A stretch of DNA of 64,000 nt from Aurantiacibacter zhengii (lineage in GTDB: Bacteria; Pseudomonadota; Alphaproteobacteria; Sphingomonadales; Sphingomonadaceae). The notes beneath the pieces were generated by a model. That model saw only the letters and a list, made by a program, of their open reading frames with translations, was not told the DNA's origin and searched no databases. The DNA lies in assembly GCF_003584125.1 (NCBI RefSeq), contig NZ_QXFL01000001.1:1-64000 (forward strand), read 5' to 3'. Numbering within the stretch: position 1 is the first letter of the stretch; every line of letters starts with the position of its first letter. The translations under genes and the position numbers were made by a program. Shown here in pieces: positions 42,572 to 51,855 of this stretch.

Positions 42572-45094
42572 ATGACCAATTCTGCCTCTTCTGCCATCGG
42601 CGACACGCTGCAGCGTTTTCGCGAATTTACCCGGCGCATCGGCGCCCCCCTGCGGTCCGCCTGGCGAGAACGGCGCCTTGTGCGCATTGCGGGTTACCTG
42701 CTGCTGGCCGGCATGCTGGCCTGGCTGCTAGGGTGGGCCTGGCTTGCCCGCGACCTTCCCGATGCAGAGACGCTGCTGGATTACGAGCCGAACCTGCCCA
42801 GCGTCGTTCGCGGTATCGATGGCGAGATCGTGCACCGTTACGAGCGTGAACGGCGCGTGGAGCTGCAGTTCCGCGATCTGCCCGAGCAGCTGATGAACGC
42901 CTACATCTCTGCCGAGGACGAAACCTTCTGGACCCACGGCGGCATTGACGCGGGCGGTTTCGTCGGGGCGGTGATCGATTACGTGTCGAAGATCGGTTCC
43001 GGCGAGCGCGCCGTAGGCGGCTCCACGATCACGCAGCAGGTGGCCAAGAACATCCTCGTCGGCAACGAATATTCGGTGACGCGCAAGCTGAAGGAGATGA
43101 TCCTGGCGACGCGAATCGAAGGCGTGCTTTCCAAGCAGCAGATCATCACGCTTTATCTCAACGAGATTCCGCTGGGTCGCCGCAGTTTTGGTGTGCAGGC
43201 AGCCGCGCGTGCCTATTTCGACAAGGACGTGGAAGACCTGGAACTGCACGAGATGGCCTATCTCGCCATTCTGCCGCGTGCCCCCGAGGTCTATAGCCGC
43301 CAGGCAAACTACGGCACGGCGACGGAACGCCGCAACTGGGTCCTCACCCAGATGGAGGACAACGGTTATATCACCCCTCAGGAAATGCAGACCGCGCAGG
43401 CGCAGCCGCTCGGCATTATCCAGGGGCAACGGACAGAGCGTTCCGCCGATGCTGGCTACTTCCTGGAAGAAGTGCGCCGCGAGCTGATCGAACGCTTTGG
43501 CGAGGAAGCGGAGGATGGCCGCAACAGCGTTTATGCAGGCGGCCTCTGGGTTCGCACCTCGCTGGATACCGAGCTGCAGGATGCCGCGCGCAATTCCCTG
43601 CGCGACGCGATGCTGCGTTACCACGGCAATCGCGGCTGGGCAGGTCCGGTTGCCACGCTCAACCCCGATAACGGCGATCTGACCGCACAACTACGCAGCT
43701 CTTACCTCACTATCAATTACGAGGACTGGCGGGTTGGCGTGATTACGGCACTCGGCAGCGGCTCGGCCACCATCGGTTTCGCCGATGGCGAAGAATTCCC
43801 ACTGTCCAACCCGGCAGGCGAGATGAGCGTGGGCGACGTCGTGGTCGCCTCGCCGCGTGGCAATGGCTGGCGCTTGGAAACGGTGCCGGAAGTTTCCGGC
43901 GGGTTCGTGGCCATGGCGCCCGACAGCGGCCGCGTGCTGGCGATGCAGGGCGGCTTCGATTCGCGGCTCGGCAGTTTCAACCGGGCTACCCAGGCCAATC
44001 GCCAGCCCGGCTCCACGATCAAGCCCTTCGTCTACGCTACCGGCCTCGACAACGGCATGACGCCGGCCTCGATGATCCCGGACAGCCAGTATTGCTATTA
44101 CCAGGGCGCGAACCTGGGTGAGAAATGCTTCACCAACTTCGGCGGTGGCCGCGGTGGGGGCGAGTATCCGATGCGCTACGGGCTGGAGCAGTCCAAGAAC
44201 CTCATGACCGTCCATATCGCGATGGATTCCGGCATGGAGAACGTGATCGACACGTTCGAGAACCTGGGTATCGCCGACGAAGGTGCCTACGAGCCTTATC
44301 CCGCCTTCGCCCTGGGCGCCGGAGACACCACAGTAGAGCGCATGGCCGCCGCCTACGCCGCGCTGGTGAACCATGGGCGGCTGAACGACCCCACGGTAAT
44401 CGACTATGTGCAGGACCGTGACGGGAAAGTGATCTACCGCGCCGACAACCGCGAATGCACCGGCTGCAACATGGCTGAGTGGGACGGCGGAGCGATGCCG
44501 CGTTTCGGGCGTACCGGCAGGCAGGTAATGGATGCGCGCACCGCGTTCCAGATCGTCAACATGCTGACCGGCGTCGTCCAGCGCGGCACGGCCACGCGCC
44601 TGCGCGATCTCGACTTTCCGCTGTTCGGCAAGACGGGCACGAGTTCGGGTCCGACCAACGCCTGGTTCGTCGGTGGCTCGCCCGACATCATCGGCGCGAC
44701 CTATCTGGGTTTCGACCAGCCGCGCAACATGGGCGGATGGATCCAGGGTGGGAACACCGCCGCGCCGATCTTCAAACAGTTCGTGCAGGAAACGCGCGAC
44801 CACTGGAGCGGCAGGCCGTTCGTCGCGCCAAGCGGTGTGCGGATGGTGCGCGTCGACCGACGCACGGGCCGCCGGGTGTTCGACGCCTGGCCCACCGACG
44901 AGCCGACTTCCGCGGTGATCTGGGAGGCGTTCAAGCCCGATACCGAGCCGCGCCGGAACCAGCGCCAGAACGAAATCGACGCCATGCGCGAGACGATCCT
45001 GGCGCAGTTGCGCCGTGCGCAGCAGGGGCCGCGCGCCAGTCGCCGTACCAGCGAGCCGGAAGACTTCGCCGAGGAGCAGGGCGGCATCTACTGA
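42572..45094 (+). CDS. mrcA: Penicillin-binding protein 1A
   Basis: Bifunctional class A PBP: an N-terminal GT51 glycosyltransferase and a C-terminal transpeptidase, 840 residues. A membrane helix (YLLLAGMLAWLLGWAW) follows a short cytoplasmic tail. GT51 motifs are AEDETFWTHGGID, GGSTITQQVAKN and LYLNEIPLGRRSFGVQAAA. Transpeptidase motifs are the nucleophile in RQPGSTIKPF (SxxK), SKN in LEQSKNLMT and KTG in LFGKTGTSSGPTNAWF. A start at ATG 42572 gives MTNSASS; the in-frame ATG 42545 or TTG 42527 are alternatives, and none has a good ribosome binding site. It is in an operon with the amidase and perhaps prfB. Confidence 0.93.
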   Translation: MTNSASSAIGDTLQRFREFTRRIGAPLRSAWRERRLVRIAGYLLLAGMLAWLLGWAWLARDLPDAETLLDYEPNLPSVVRGIDGEIVHRYERERRVELQFRDLPEQLMNAYISAEDETFWTHGGIDAGGFVGAVIDYVSKIGSGERAVGGSTITQQVAKNILVGNEYSVTRKLKEMILATRIEGVLSKQQIITLYLNEIPLGRRSFGVQAAARAYFDKDVEDLELHEMAYLAILPRAPEVYSRQANYGTATERRNWVLTQMEDNGYITPQEMQTAQAQPLGIIQGQRTERSADAGYFLEEVRRELIERFGEEAEDGRNSVYAGGLWVRTSLDTELQDAARNSLRDAMLRYHGNRGWAGPVATLNPDNGDLTAQLRSSYLTINYEDWRVGVITALGSGSATIGFADGEEFPLSNPAGEMSVGDVVVASPRGNGWRLETVPEVSGGFVAMAPDSGRVLAMQGGFDSRLGSFNRATQANRQPGSTIKPFVYATGLDNGMTPASMIPDSQYCYYQGANLGEKCFTNFGGGRGGGEYPMRYGLEQSKNLMTVHIAMDSGMENVIDTFENLGIADEGAYEPYPAFALGAGDTTVERMAAAYAALVNHGRLNDPTVIDYVQDRDGKVIYRADNRECTGCNMAEWDGGAMPRFGRTGRQVMDARTAFQIVNMLTGVVQRGTATRLRDLDFPLFGKTGTSSGPTNAWFVGGSPDIIGATYLGFDQPRNMGGWIQGGNTAAPIFKQFVQETRDHWSGRPFVAPSGVRMVRVDRRTGRRVFDAWPTDEPTSAVIWEAFKPDTEPRRNQRQNEIDAMRETILAQLRRAQQGPRASRRTSEPEDFAEEQGGIY

Positions 45095-45169
45095 TCCGCC
45101 AGCCCGAAGGCTTTCCCCGCGTCTCACCTTGCGCTAGTCGCGCGTCTCACATTTGCAAAGGACATTGCC

Positions 45170-46297
45170 ATGCGTGCCGAAGGGCAGGCCCATATCGACC
45201 GGATCGAAGCCGCGCTGGCGCTGGTGCGCAAGTCGCTGGACTGGGAACACGCGCTGCGCCGACTGGATGAGCTGGAGGCGCGCGTGCAGGACCCGGACCT
45301 GTGGAACGATCCCAAGCAGGCCCAGGCGATCAGCCGCGAACACAAGCAGCTGAAGGATGCCGTGGGCACGGTGAACGAGATCAGCCAGGAAATGGCCGAT
45401 GCCTCGGAGTTCGTCGAGATGGGCGAGGCCGAAGGTGATGACGATGTCGTGGCCGAAGGCCTCGCCAGTCTCGCAGCCCTTGCCAAGCGGGCGGACCGCG
45501 ACAAGGTGAACGCGCTGCTTTCGGGGGAGGCGGACAACTACGACACCTACCTGCAGGTCAACGCGGGCGCAGGCGGCACCGAGAGCCAGGATTGGGCCGA
45601 AATGCTGATGCGGATGTATGCGCGCTGGGCCGAACGTCGCGGCTTCAAGGTCGAGACGGTCGAATATGCCGCTGGCGAACAGGCCGGCATCAAGAGCGCC
45701 ACGCTGCTGATAAAGGGCGAGAACGCCTACGGCTATGCCAAGACAGAGAGCGGTGTTCACCGCCTTGTCCGCATCAGCCCCTACGACAGTTCCGCACGCC
45801 GCCACACCAGCTTTTCCAGTGTCTGGGTCTACCCGGTGATCGACGACGATATCGATATCGAGATCAACGAAGGCGACCTGAAGATCGACACCTACCGCGC
45901 GAGCGGAGCGGGCGGGCAGCACGTCAACACGACCGACTCCGCCGTACGTATCACGCACAAGCCCACCGGCGTCGTGGTCGCCAGCCAGAACGACCGCAGC
46001 CAGCACAAGAACCGCGCAACTGCCATGAACATGCTCAAGGCGCGCCTCTACGAGCGCGAACTGGCCGCGCGCGAAGCGGTGGCGGCAGGCGAATATGCGG
46101 AGAAGACCGAGATTGGCTGGGGCCACCAGATCCGCAGCTACGTCCTCCAGCCATACCAGATGGTGAAGGACCTGCGCACCGGGACGACGTCGACCGCTCC
46201 CGGTGACGTGCTTGATGGCGAGATCGATGATTTCATCGCGGCCGCCCTGGCGCAGCGCGTGACCGGCGAGACCGTGGATGTGGAGGACGTGGAGTAA
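45170..46297 (+). CDS. prfB: Peptide chain release factor 2
   Basis: Release factor recognising UAA and UGA stop codons, 375 residues. The peptidyl-tRNA hydrolysis loop is GGQ at residues 248-250 ([18 protein letters not shown]). The codon-recognition tripeptide position reads S-P-Y (203-205) where E. coli RF2 has S-P-F. The coding frame is continuous from ATG 45170 with AAAGGACAT upstream: there is no in-frame UGA and hence no programmed +1 frameshift of the E. coli type. It lies 75 bases after mrcA. Confidence 0.95.
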   Translation: MRAEGQAHIDRIEAALALVRKSLDWEHALRRLDELEARVQDPDLWNDPKQAQAISREHKQLKDAVGTVNEISQEMADASEFVEMGEAEGDDDVVAEGLASLAALAKRADRDKVNALLSGEADNYDTYLQVNAGAGGTESQDWAEMLMRMYARWAERRGFKVETVEYAAGEQAGIKSATLLIKGENAYGYAKTESGVHRLVRISPYDSSARRHTSFSSVWVYPVIDDDIDIEINEGDLKIDTYRASGAGGQHVNTTDSAVRITHKPTGVVVASQNDRSQHKNRATAMNMLKARLYERELAAREAVAAGEYAEKTEIGWGHQIRSYVLQPYQMVKDLRTGTTSTAPGDVLDGEIDDFIAAALAQRVTGETVDVEDVE

Positions 46298-46314
46298 ATC
46301 CGCGCCCCCCGCAG

Positions 46315-47460
46315 GTGGAGAACGAGAGCACCAGCGCCGCCGTCCTCGACCAGTCGGCCATCTGGTATTCCGCCTGTAACGAGGACACCGCAAGCGAGAT
46401 CGCTGCCTTGCAGCCGAAGGGCAAGCGCCTCCTGTGCATCACCGCCAGCGGGTCGCGGGCTTTCGACCTGCTGCTGGCGGATCCGGCGCACATCGTCTCG
46501 ATAGACCAGAACCCGGCGCAGACCGCGCTCGCCGAACTGTTTGCCGCCGCCTATCGCACTTTCGACTATGCAAGTTTCAGCGGTCTCGTGGGCTTGCGGG
46601 AAGAACCGGCGCGGCTTGACCTGATCGACAAACTGCTGCCGCAGCTTTCGCCTCCATCGCGGGAATTCTGGCGACGAAACCGGGGTATCGCTGCAGAGGG
46701 GCTTCTCTACTGCGGACGCTGGGAGGGGTTTCTGCGCCAGATCCGCCGGTGGGCTGGCAAACGGCGGCGCAAGCTTGCCGATCGCCTGCTCGCCGCACCG
46801 GACCGCGAAACCCAGTGGGCCCTGTGGCGGCAGGAGTGGGACGACTGGCGCTGGCGGCTGTTCGTGCGCGCCATGACTGCGCGTTCGCTGTGGCGCTGGG
46901 TGATGCGCGAGCCGGGCATCGCCTTCATCGACCGTGAATTCGACATGACGGCATATACGCATGACTGCTTCAACCATGCCGCCCGCGACCTGCACCTTCG
47001 CGATCTTCCCTTCGCTTGGCTGATGCTGAGCGGAGGATACGATACCGAAGTGCTGCCACCCTATCTCACCGAAGCCGGTCACGCGGCGATAGCGCAGCGG
47101 GTCGACCGCCTCGAATTGCGCACTCTCAGCTTGCAGCAGGCGATTGCCGAGGCGGAGCCAGGCAGCTTCGACGGCGCATCGCTGTCGGACTATTCCTCAT
47201 ATTGCGACGACACCGTGCAACGCCGCGTGTGGGCCGATCTGGCGCGTGGGATCCGTCCGGGCGGCTTGGTGTGCGAGCGCAAGTTCTACAACAAGTCCGG
47301 CACGGACATTCCGCTGGAATCGGGTTTCACCCGCAACCGCAAACTGGAAGACGCGCTACGCCTGTCCGACGGCGCGCTGTTCTACAGCTTCGTCGTTGCC
47401 CGGCGGGAGGGGATAGCCTCGCGAGACGCTTGCGAGATCAGAGATTTGCGGCATAGCTAG
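46315..47460 (+). CDS. DUF3419 (BtaA-like) family protein
   Basis: A 381-residue member of the DUF3419 family, whose known member BtaA transfers the 3-amino-3-carboxypropyl group of SAM to diacylglycerol in betaine-lipid synthesis. RLLCITASGSRAFDLLLADPAHIVSIDQNPAQ resembles a SAM-binding motif I/II. Conserved later parts are RNRGIAAEGLLYCGRWEGFLR, YTHDCFNHAARD and SDYSSYCDDTVQRRVWADLARGIRPGG. No BtaB methyltransferase is adjacent, so betaine lipid may be made elsewhere or this protein may do another SAM reaction. The start is GTG 46315; 17 bases separate it from prfB. Confidence 0.86.
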   Translation: MENESTSAAVLDQSAIWYSACNEDTASEIAALQPKGKRLLCITASGSRAFDLLLADPAHIVSIDQNPAQTALAELFAAAYRTFDYASFSGLVGLREEPARLDLIDKLLPQLSPPSREFWRRNRGIAAEGLLYCGRWEGFLRQIRRWAGKRRRKLADRLLAAPDRETQWALWRQEWDDWRWRLFVRAMTARSLWRWVMREPGIAFIDREFDMTAYTHDCFNHAARDLHLRDLPFAWLMLSGGYDTEVLPPYLTEAGHAAIAQRVDRLELRTLSLQQAIAEAEPGSFDGASLSDYSSYCDDTVQRRVWADLARGIRPGGLVCERKFYNKSGTDIPLESGFTRNRKLEDALRLSDGALFYSFVVARREGIASRDACEIRDLRHS

Positions 47461-47488
47461 CGTATCGAAGACAGCGGGGGAGGGCAGT

Positions 47489-49570
47489 ATGCGGCTTGCA
47501 ATGGGGCTCTTGCTGGCGGCGCTCGCCCTGCCGGCCACCGTTCAGGCGCAAGGCACGTGGGACCACCCGCGTGTGGAAGACCTTGCCTGGCCCGATCTGC
47601 AGCGTTTCGAGGACGAACGTGCCTACCGCGAATGGGTGCGCGACGTGCGCCGTATGCGACGGCGCCTAGCCGACGACCAGCGCGCAGCCCTGCCGCCGGA
47701 GATCGTGGTTGCGCAGGCCCAGGTCGAGGTGGAAGCGGAACCGTGCAATCCGTTGTTTGCCGAATGCGAAGATGAGGGCGGGGTCGTCGTGGTAACCGGC
47801 TCGCGGGTTGCATCATCACCACAGTCATCCCCGATGGCCGTCACTTCCATCACCAACAACCAGACCGCGACTGTCGATGAAGGCGACATCGTAAAACTGA
47901 TCGGAGATTACCTGCTGGTATTGCAGGACGGCCGTATCTTCGCGGCCAACTATCACACGATGCAGCTTACCGACCGCATCGACGTGTACCGCCGCGGCGA
48001 GGATGGCGATCCCATTGGCGCGGACTGGTATGACGAGATGCTGGTGCAGGGCGATAACATCCTGGTGACCGCCTATTCCTATTACGACGAGGCTAGCGAG
48101 CTGTCCGTGTTCCGGCTCGACCGGGCGACCGGAAAGATCGAGCGGCGCGGGGTGTTTCTCATTTCGTCCGAAGATTATTACGACGTCGACAATTACGCGA
48201 CGCGCGTGGCGGGCGACAAACTGGTAATCTACACGCCGTTCGAACCGGAAGACCTCGTCAATCGCCGGAACCGCCCGGTTGTGCGGCGCTGGGTTCCGGA
48301 AGAGGAGTTCGAAGATACCGCGCGCGGTTCGCCGATCCTGGAGGCGAGGGACATCTACCGGCCGGTATTCGGCTCTTACGAACCGATGGTGCACACGATC
48401 TCGATCTGCGATCTGGGAAAGCTGGATGAGGAAAACCTCGATTGCGTATCGACCGGGTTCATCGCAGGCGCGGTCGCCGAGATGTTCGTTTCTCCCGACA
48501 ACATCTTCCTTGCGACCTCTGCTGCCACGTACGACGATCTCGATCCATACGACGTGTGCCGGGCACGGCGGGCGGGCGTGCCGAGTGTCGACGGTTCTCC
48601 ACCCGGCGCCGTCTTTCGCATCTCCCTGAGACGCAGTGCCGATGTCGATCTTTTGCCAGTACGAGGAATGGTGTTCGACCAGTTCTCAATGGACCAGCAG
48701 GGCTCTCGCTTTCGCATGCTGGAAAGCTGGCCGGACTTCGAATGTGGTGAGGGCTCTCGCGATTACGATGCTTTTCACGCCAACCCGGAGCTGATCGACA
48801 GTTCGATTGCGACGTTCTCAGAGCGCTACCGCTCCGCCCCAGATCGCCGCTTCGTCAGCCTTCCGTCACCCGGAGAGGGGGAATTCGAAAACCGGTTTGT
48901 CGGCGACTGGCTGCTTTACGGTGTCAGGAGCAATTATGGCCGCCCGCCCTATGATGCCAAGGAGCTTGCCGCTGCTTCGCAGGGAGGCGTGTTCGCCGTT
49001 CCGCTGGGCGAACCTTCCGCCACCACGCGCATCCCGCTTGGCCACGAGATTACGCGGATAGAGGCGCTTGCGGGCGATGCCGTGCTGACGGGTTACCGCG
49101 ATCAGGAAGGCCTCTACCTCAGCTACCTCGATCTGGAAGAGGCAGCGCGGGTCAAGGGACAGGCATTCCTGGAAGGCCGCTACGAAAGCGAGAGCCGCAG
49201 CCATGCCTTCAATTCCACGATCTACCCCGAAATGGACGGTCTGATGGGCATCCCCACGGTGCGGCGGGAAGAGGATTCCGGCAAGCTGCCCTGGCGATCG
49301 GACGATTCGGGTATCTCTTTCCTGCGTTTTACTGCCGAAGGCGACCTTGCGGATCTCTCCGATATCAAGCCCGCATCGGGATCGGACACCGTGGCGCAGG
49401 GTTACGAGTGCGAGGTTTCCTGCATCGACTGGTACGGCAATGCCCGTCCGATCTTCCTTGGCCGCGGCGTCTATGCGCTGATGGGCACCGAACTGGTGGA
49501 AGGCCGCGCGCTGGATGACCGGATCGAGGTGCTGCGGAGGCTGGACCTCACTGGCAGGGTGTCACCCTGA
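47489..49570 (+). CDS. Secreted beta-propeller domain-containing protein
   Basis: A 693-residue exported protein with a signal peptide (MRLAMGLLLAALALPATVQAQ). After about 75 residues of charged helix it has GGVVVVTGSRVASS (98-111), resembling the start of a TonB-dependent receptor plug region. This is followed by ITNNQTATVDEGDIVKLIGDYLLVLQDGRIFA, the signature opening of the Beta_propel (DUF2137-like) domain. Repeated blades follow up to the C-terminus (ALMGTELVEG...). Function is not known; such proteins are usually extracellular or periplasmic. ATG 47489 is preceded by GGGGGAGGG. It stands alone, with 59 bases before the next gene. Confidence 0.85.
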   Translation: MRLAMGLLLAALALPATVQAQGTWDHPRVEDLAWPDLQRFEDERAYREWVRDVRRMRRRLADDQRAALPPEIVVAQAQVEVEAEPCNPLFAECEDEGGVVVVTGSRVASSPQSSPMAVTSITNNQTATVDEGDIVKLIGDYLLVLQDGRIFAANYHTMQLTDRIDVYRRGEDGDPIGADWYDEMLVQGDNILVTAYSYYDEASELSVFRLDRATGKIERRGVFLISSEDYYDVDNYATRVAGDKLVIYTPFEPEDLVNRRNRPVVRRWVPEEEFEDTARGSPILEARDIYRPVFGSYEPMVHTISICDLGKLDEENLDCVSTGFIAGAVAEMFVSPDNIFLATSAATYDDLDPYDVCRARRAGVPSVDGSPPGAVFRISLRRSADVDLLPVRGMVFDQFSMDQQGSRFRMLESWPDFECGEGSRDYDAFHANPELIDSSIATFSERYRSAPDRRFVSLPSPGEGEFENRFVGDWLLYGVRSNYGRPPYDAKELAAASQGGVFAVPLGEPSATTRIPLGHEITRIEALAGDAVLTGYRDQEGLYLSYLDLEEAARVKGQAFLEGRYESESRSHAFNSTIYPEMDGLMGIPTVRREEDSGKLPWRSDDSGISFLRFTAEGDLADLSDIKPASGSDTVAQGYECEVSCIDWYGNARPIFLGRGVYALMGTELVEGRALDDRIEVLRRLDLTGRVSP

Positions 49571-49629
49571 CCGTAACTCCTTCGACATGGCGCTTTGCCA
49601 ACCTTGCTCTGTGCGGCTAGAGCGCCTGT

Positions 49630-50424
49630 ATGACACGACGGGTTGCCATCAATGTCCTGGCCGCGCTGGGAGCTTGCCTTTCGCTTGCCGCCTGCGACGT
49701 GGCGGAGGAGGATCGCCCGGTCACCGCGCGCGATTTCCCGCGCCCTTACCGGCCTGTTTCCGAAGCGGGTTCGAACGCGTTCTCCAACGAGCAGATCCGC
49801 GACGATCGCCAGGAAGCGCAGACGGTGATGGACCAGGCGAAAATCACGCAGGGCATGACCGTCGCCGACATCGGGGCGGGGGAGGGTTATTACACCGTCC
49901 GGCTTGCCGCCCGGGTAGGCGAAAGTGGCCGCGTGCTGGCGCAGGACATCGATGAGGACGCGCTGCGCCGCCTTGGCAGCCGGGTGGAGCGCGAGCGGCT
50001 GGACAATGTCTCCATCGCGCTTGGAGATTCGGACGATCCCAAGCTGCCGCCCGACAGTTTCGATCGCATCTTCATGGTCCACATGTATCACGAGATTACA
50101 GAGCCTTACGCCTTGCTGTGGCGCATGCGCCCGGCGCTGCGCGAAGGTGGACAGGTTATCGTCGTGGATGTCGACCGTCCGGCAGACCAGCACGGGATCA
50201 ACCCGCAACTTCTGTTTTGCGAATTCGAGCGCGTCGGCTATCGGCTCGTCGAGTTCGTGCGCAAGCCCCAGATAGCGGGCTACTACGCGCAGTTCGAAGT
50301 GGAGGGCGACCGGCCCGATCCACGCGACATAGAGCCCTGCTTGCAGCCGGGCGAGACCAACACCGAGTTCTCCCTTAGGGACGAGGACACTTCTGGGGAA
50401 AATGATGAGTTTCAAGGGTCTTAA
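49630..50424 (+). CDS. Lipoprotein-type class I SAM methyltransferase
   Basis: A 264-residue protein with a methyltransferase core behind an export signal. The N-terminus MTRRVAINVLAALGACLSLAAC is a basic start, a hydrophobic core and a lipobox LAAC with Cys22. The mature region has SAM motif I VADIGAGEGYYTVRLAARV, motif II VLAQDIDEDAL, RIFMVHMYHEITEPYALL and LREGGQVIVVDVDRP. SAM is not normally available outside the cytoplasm, so either the signal is not used or the protein binds something else. The last 23 bases overlap the nitronate monooxygenase-like gene. Confidence 0.85.
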   Translation: MTRRVAINVLAALGACLSLAACDVAEEDRPVTARDFPRPYRPVSEAGSNAFSNEQIRDDRQEAQTVMDQAKITQGMTVADIGAGEGYYTVRLAARVGESGRVLAQDIDEDALRRLGSRVERERLDNVSIALGDSDDPKLPPDSFDRIFMVHMYHEITEPYALLWRMRPALREGGQVIVVDVDRPADQHGINPQLLFCEFERVGYRLVEFVRKPQIAGYYAQFEVEGDRPDPRDIEPCLQPGETNTEFSLRDEDTSGENDEFQGS

Positions 50425-51811
50425 GCCGATTTCCTATGGCGGCCGCGAAGTCTGGCCGCTGATCGAGGGCGGCAAGGGCGTTTCCGCCACCAACCACGCC
50501 AGTTCCGGCGCCTGGGCTGCGGCCGGCGGCATCGGCACGGTCAGCGCGGTGAATGCCGACAGCTACGATAGTGACGGCAACCCCATTCCGCAGGTCTATC
50601 CTCAGGCAACCCGAACCGAAAGGTTCGAGCAGCTGGTCCAGTATGCCATCGACGGCGCTACCGAACAGGTGAAGCGCGCGCATGAAATCGCAGGCGGTAA
50701 TGGCGCGATCAACATCAACGTCTTGTGGGAAATGGGCGGCGCGCAGCGCGTGCTGGAAGGCGTGCTGGAAAACTGCAAGGGCATGGTCACCGGCGTCACC
50801 TGCGGTGCCGGGATGCCCTACAAGCTGGCCGAGATCGCCCAGCATTACAACGTTTACTACCTGCCGATCATCAGCTCCGCGCGCGCATTCCGCGCACTGT
50901 GGAAGCGCAGCTATTCCAAGGTGCCGGACCTCATGGCGGCGGTGGTCTACGAAGACCCGTGGCTGGCGGGCGGCCACAATGGTCTCTCCAATGCAGAGGA
51001 TCCTCGCGAGCCGCAGGATCCCTATCCGCGCGTGAAGGCTCTGCGCGAGACGATGCGCGCTGAGGGCGTGTCGGAGGAAACGGCTATCGTGATGGCAGGC
51101 GGCGTCTGGTACCTGCGCGAGTGGGAAGACTGGATCGACAACCCGGAGCTGGGCAAGATCGCCTTCCAGTTCGGCACGCGTCCGCTGCTGACCAAGGAGA
51201 GCCCGATCCCCAACGTGTGGAAGGAAATGCTGCGCACGGTAGAACCGGGCGACGTGCTGTTGCACAAGTTCTCGCCTACTGGCTTTTACTCCAGCGCGGT
51301 GAAGACACCGTTCCTGTATGACCTGATGCACCGTTCCGAGCGGCAGGTGCCCATCTTCAAGCGGGATCAGGAAGAGGGCACGATCCCGCTGATGGATCAC
51401 GGCAAGGCCAAGTATTTCTTCGTCCACCCAGGAGACCAGCGCAAGGCGCAGGCGTGGATGCACGAAGGATTCACCGAAGCTCTCAAGACGCCCGACGATA
51501 CCGTGGTGTTCGTGACGCCTGAAAGCGCCGACCAGATCCGTACCGACCAGGCGAATTGCATGGGCTGCCTGTCGCACTGCCAGTTCTCCAGCTGGAAGGA
51601 CCACGACACGCACACCACCGGCCGCCTGGCCGATCCGCGCAGCTTCTGCATTCAGAAGACCTTGCAGGACATCGCCCACGGCGGTGATCCGGACGAGAAT
51701 CTCGCCTTCGCCGGCCATGCGGCCTACCGTTTCAAGACCGACCCGTTCTATTCGAACAACTACACCCCCACGGTGAAGGAACTGGTCGAGCGGATCCTGA
51801 CCGGGGACTGA
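50402..51811 (+). CDS. Nitronate monooxygenase-like flavoenzyme
   Basis: A 469-residue FMN-dependent TIM-barrel protein of the nitronate monooxygenase/2-nitropropane dioxygenase family, longer than the usual 320-360 residues. The barrel is seen in GVSATNHASSGAWAAAGGIGTVSA, GAININVLWEMGG, GVTCGAGMPYKLAEIA and AIVMAGGVWYLREWEDW. The extra C-terminal part has cysteines in NCMGCLSHCQFSSW and SFCIQK, which could bind an iron-sulfur cluster. Start is ATG 50402 or 50405; it overlaps the methyltransferase gene by 23 bases. The substrate is unknown; oxidation of nitronates or an enoyl reductase-type reaction are both possible. Confidence 0.85.
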   Translation: MMSFKGLKPISYGGREVWPLIEGGKGVSATNHASSGAWAAAGGIGTVSAVNADSYDSDGNPIPQVYPQATRTERFEQLVQYAIDGATEQVKRAHEIAGGNGAININVLWEMGGAQRVLEGVLENCKGMVTGVTCGAGMPYKLAEIAQHYNVYYLPIISSARAFRALWKRSYSKVPDLMAAVVYEDPWLAGGHNGLSNAEDPREPQDPYPRVKALRETMRAEGVSEETAIVMAGGVWYLREWEDWIDNPELGKIAFQFGTRPLLTKESPIPNVWKEMLRTVEPGDVLLHKFSPTGFYSSAVKTPFLYDLMHRSERQVPIFKRDQEEGTIPLMDHGKAKYFFVHPGDQRKAQAWMHEGFTEALKTPDDTVVFVTPESADQIRTDQANCMGCLSHCQFSSWKDHDTHTTGRLADPRSFCIQKTLQDIAHGGDPDENLAFAGHAAYRFKTDPFYSNNYTPTVKELVERILTGD

Positions 51812-51855
51812 TCCTGAGCGAGCAGCACGAACAGCCGCCACCCCTGCGCAATACC

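Noticed and set aside
45170-45260. Programmed +1 frameshift in prfB
   Set aside because: The coding frame is continuous with no in-frame UGA near the start.
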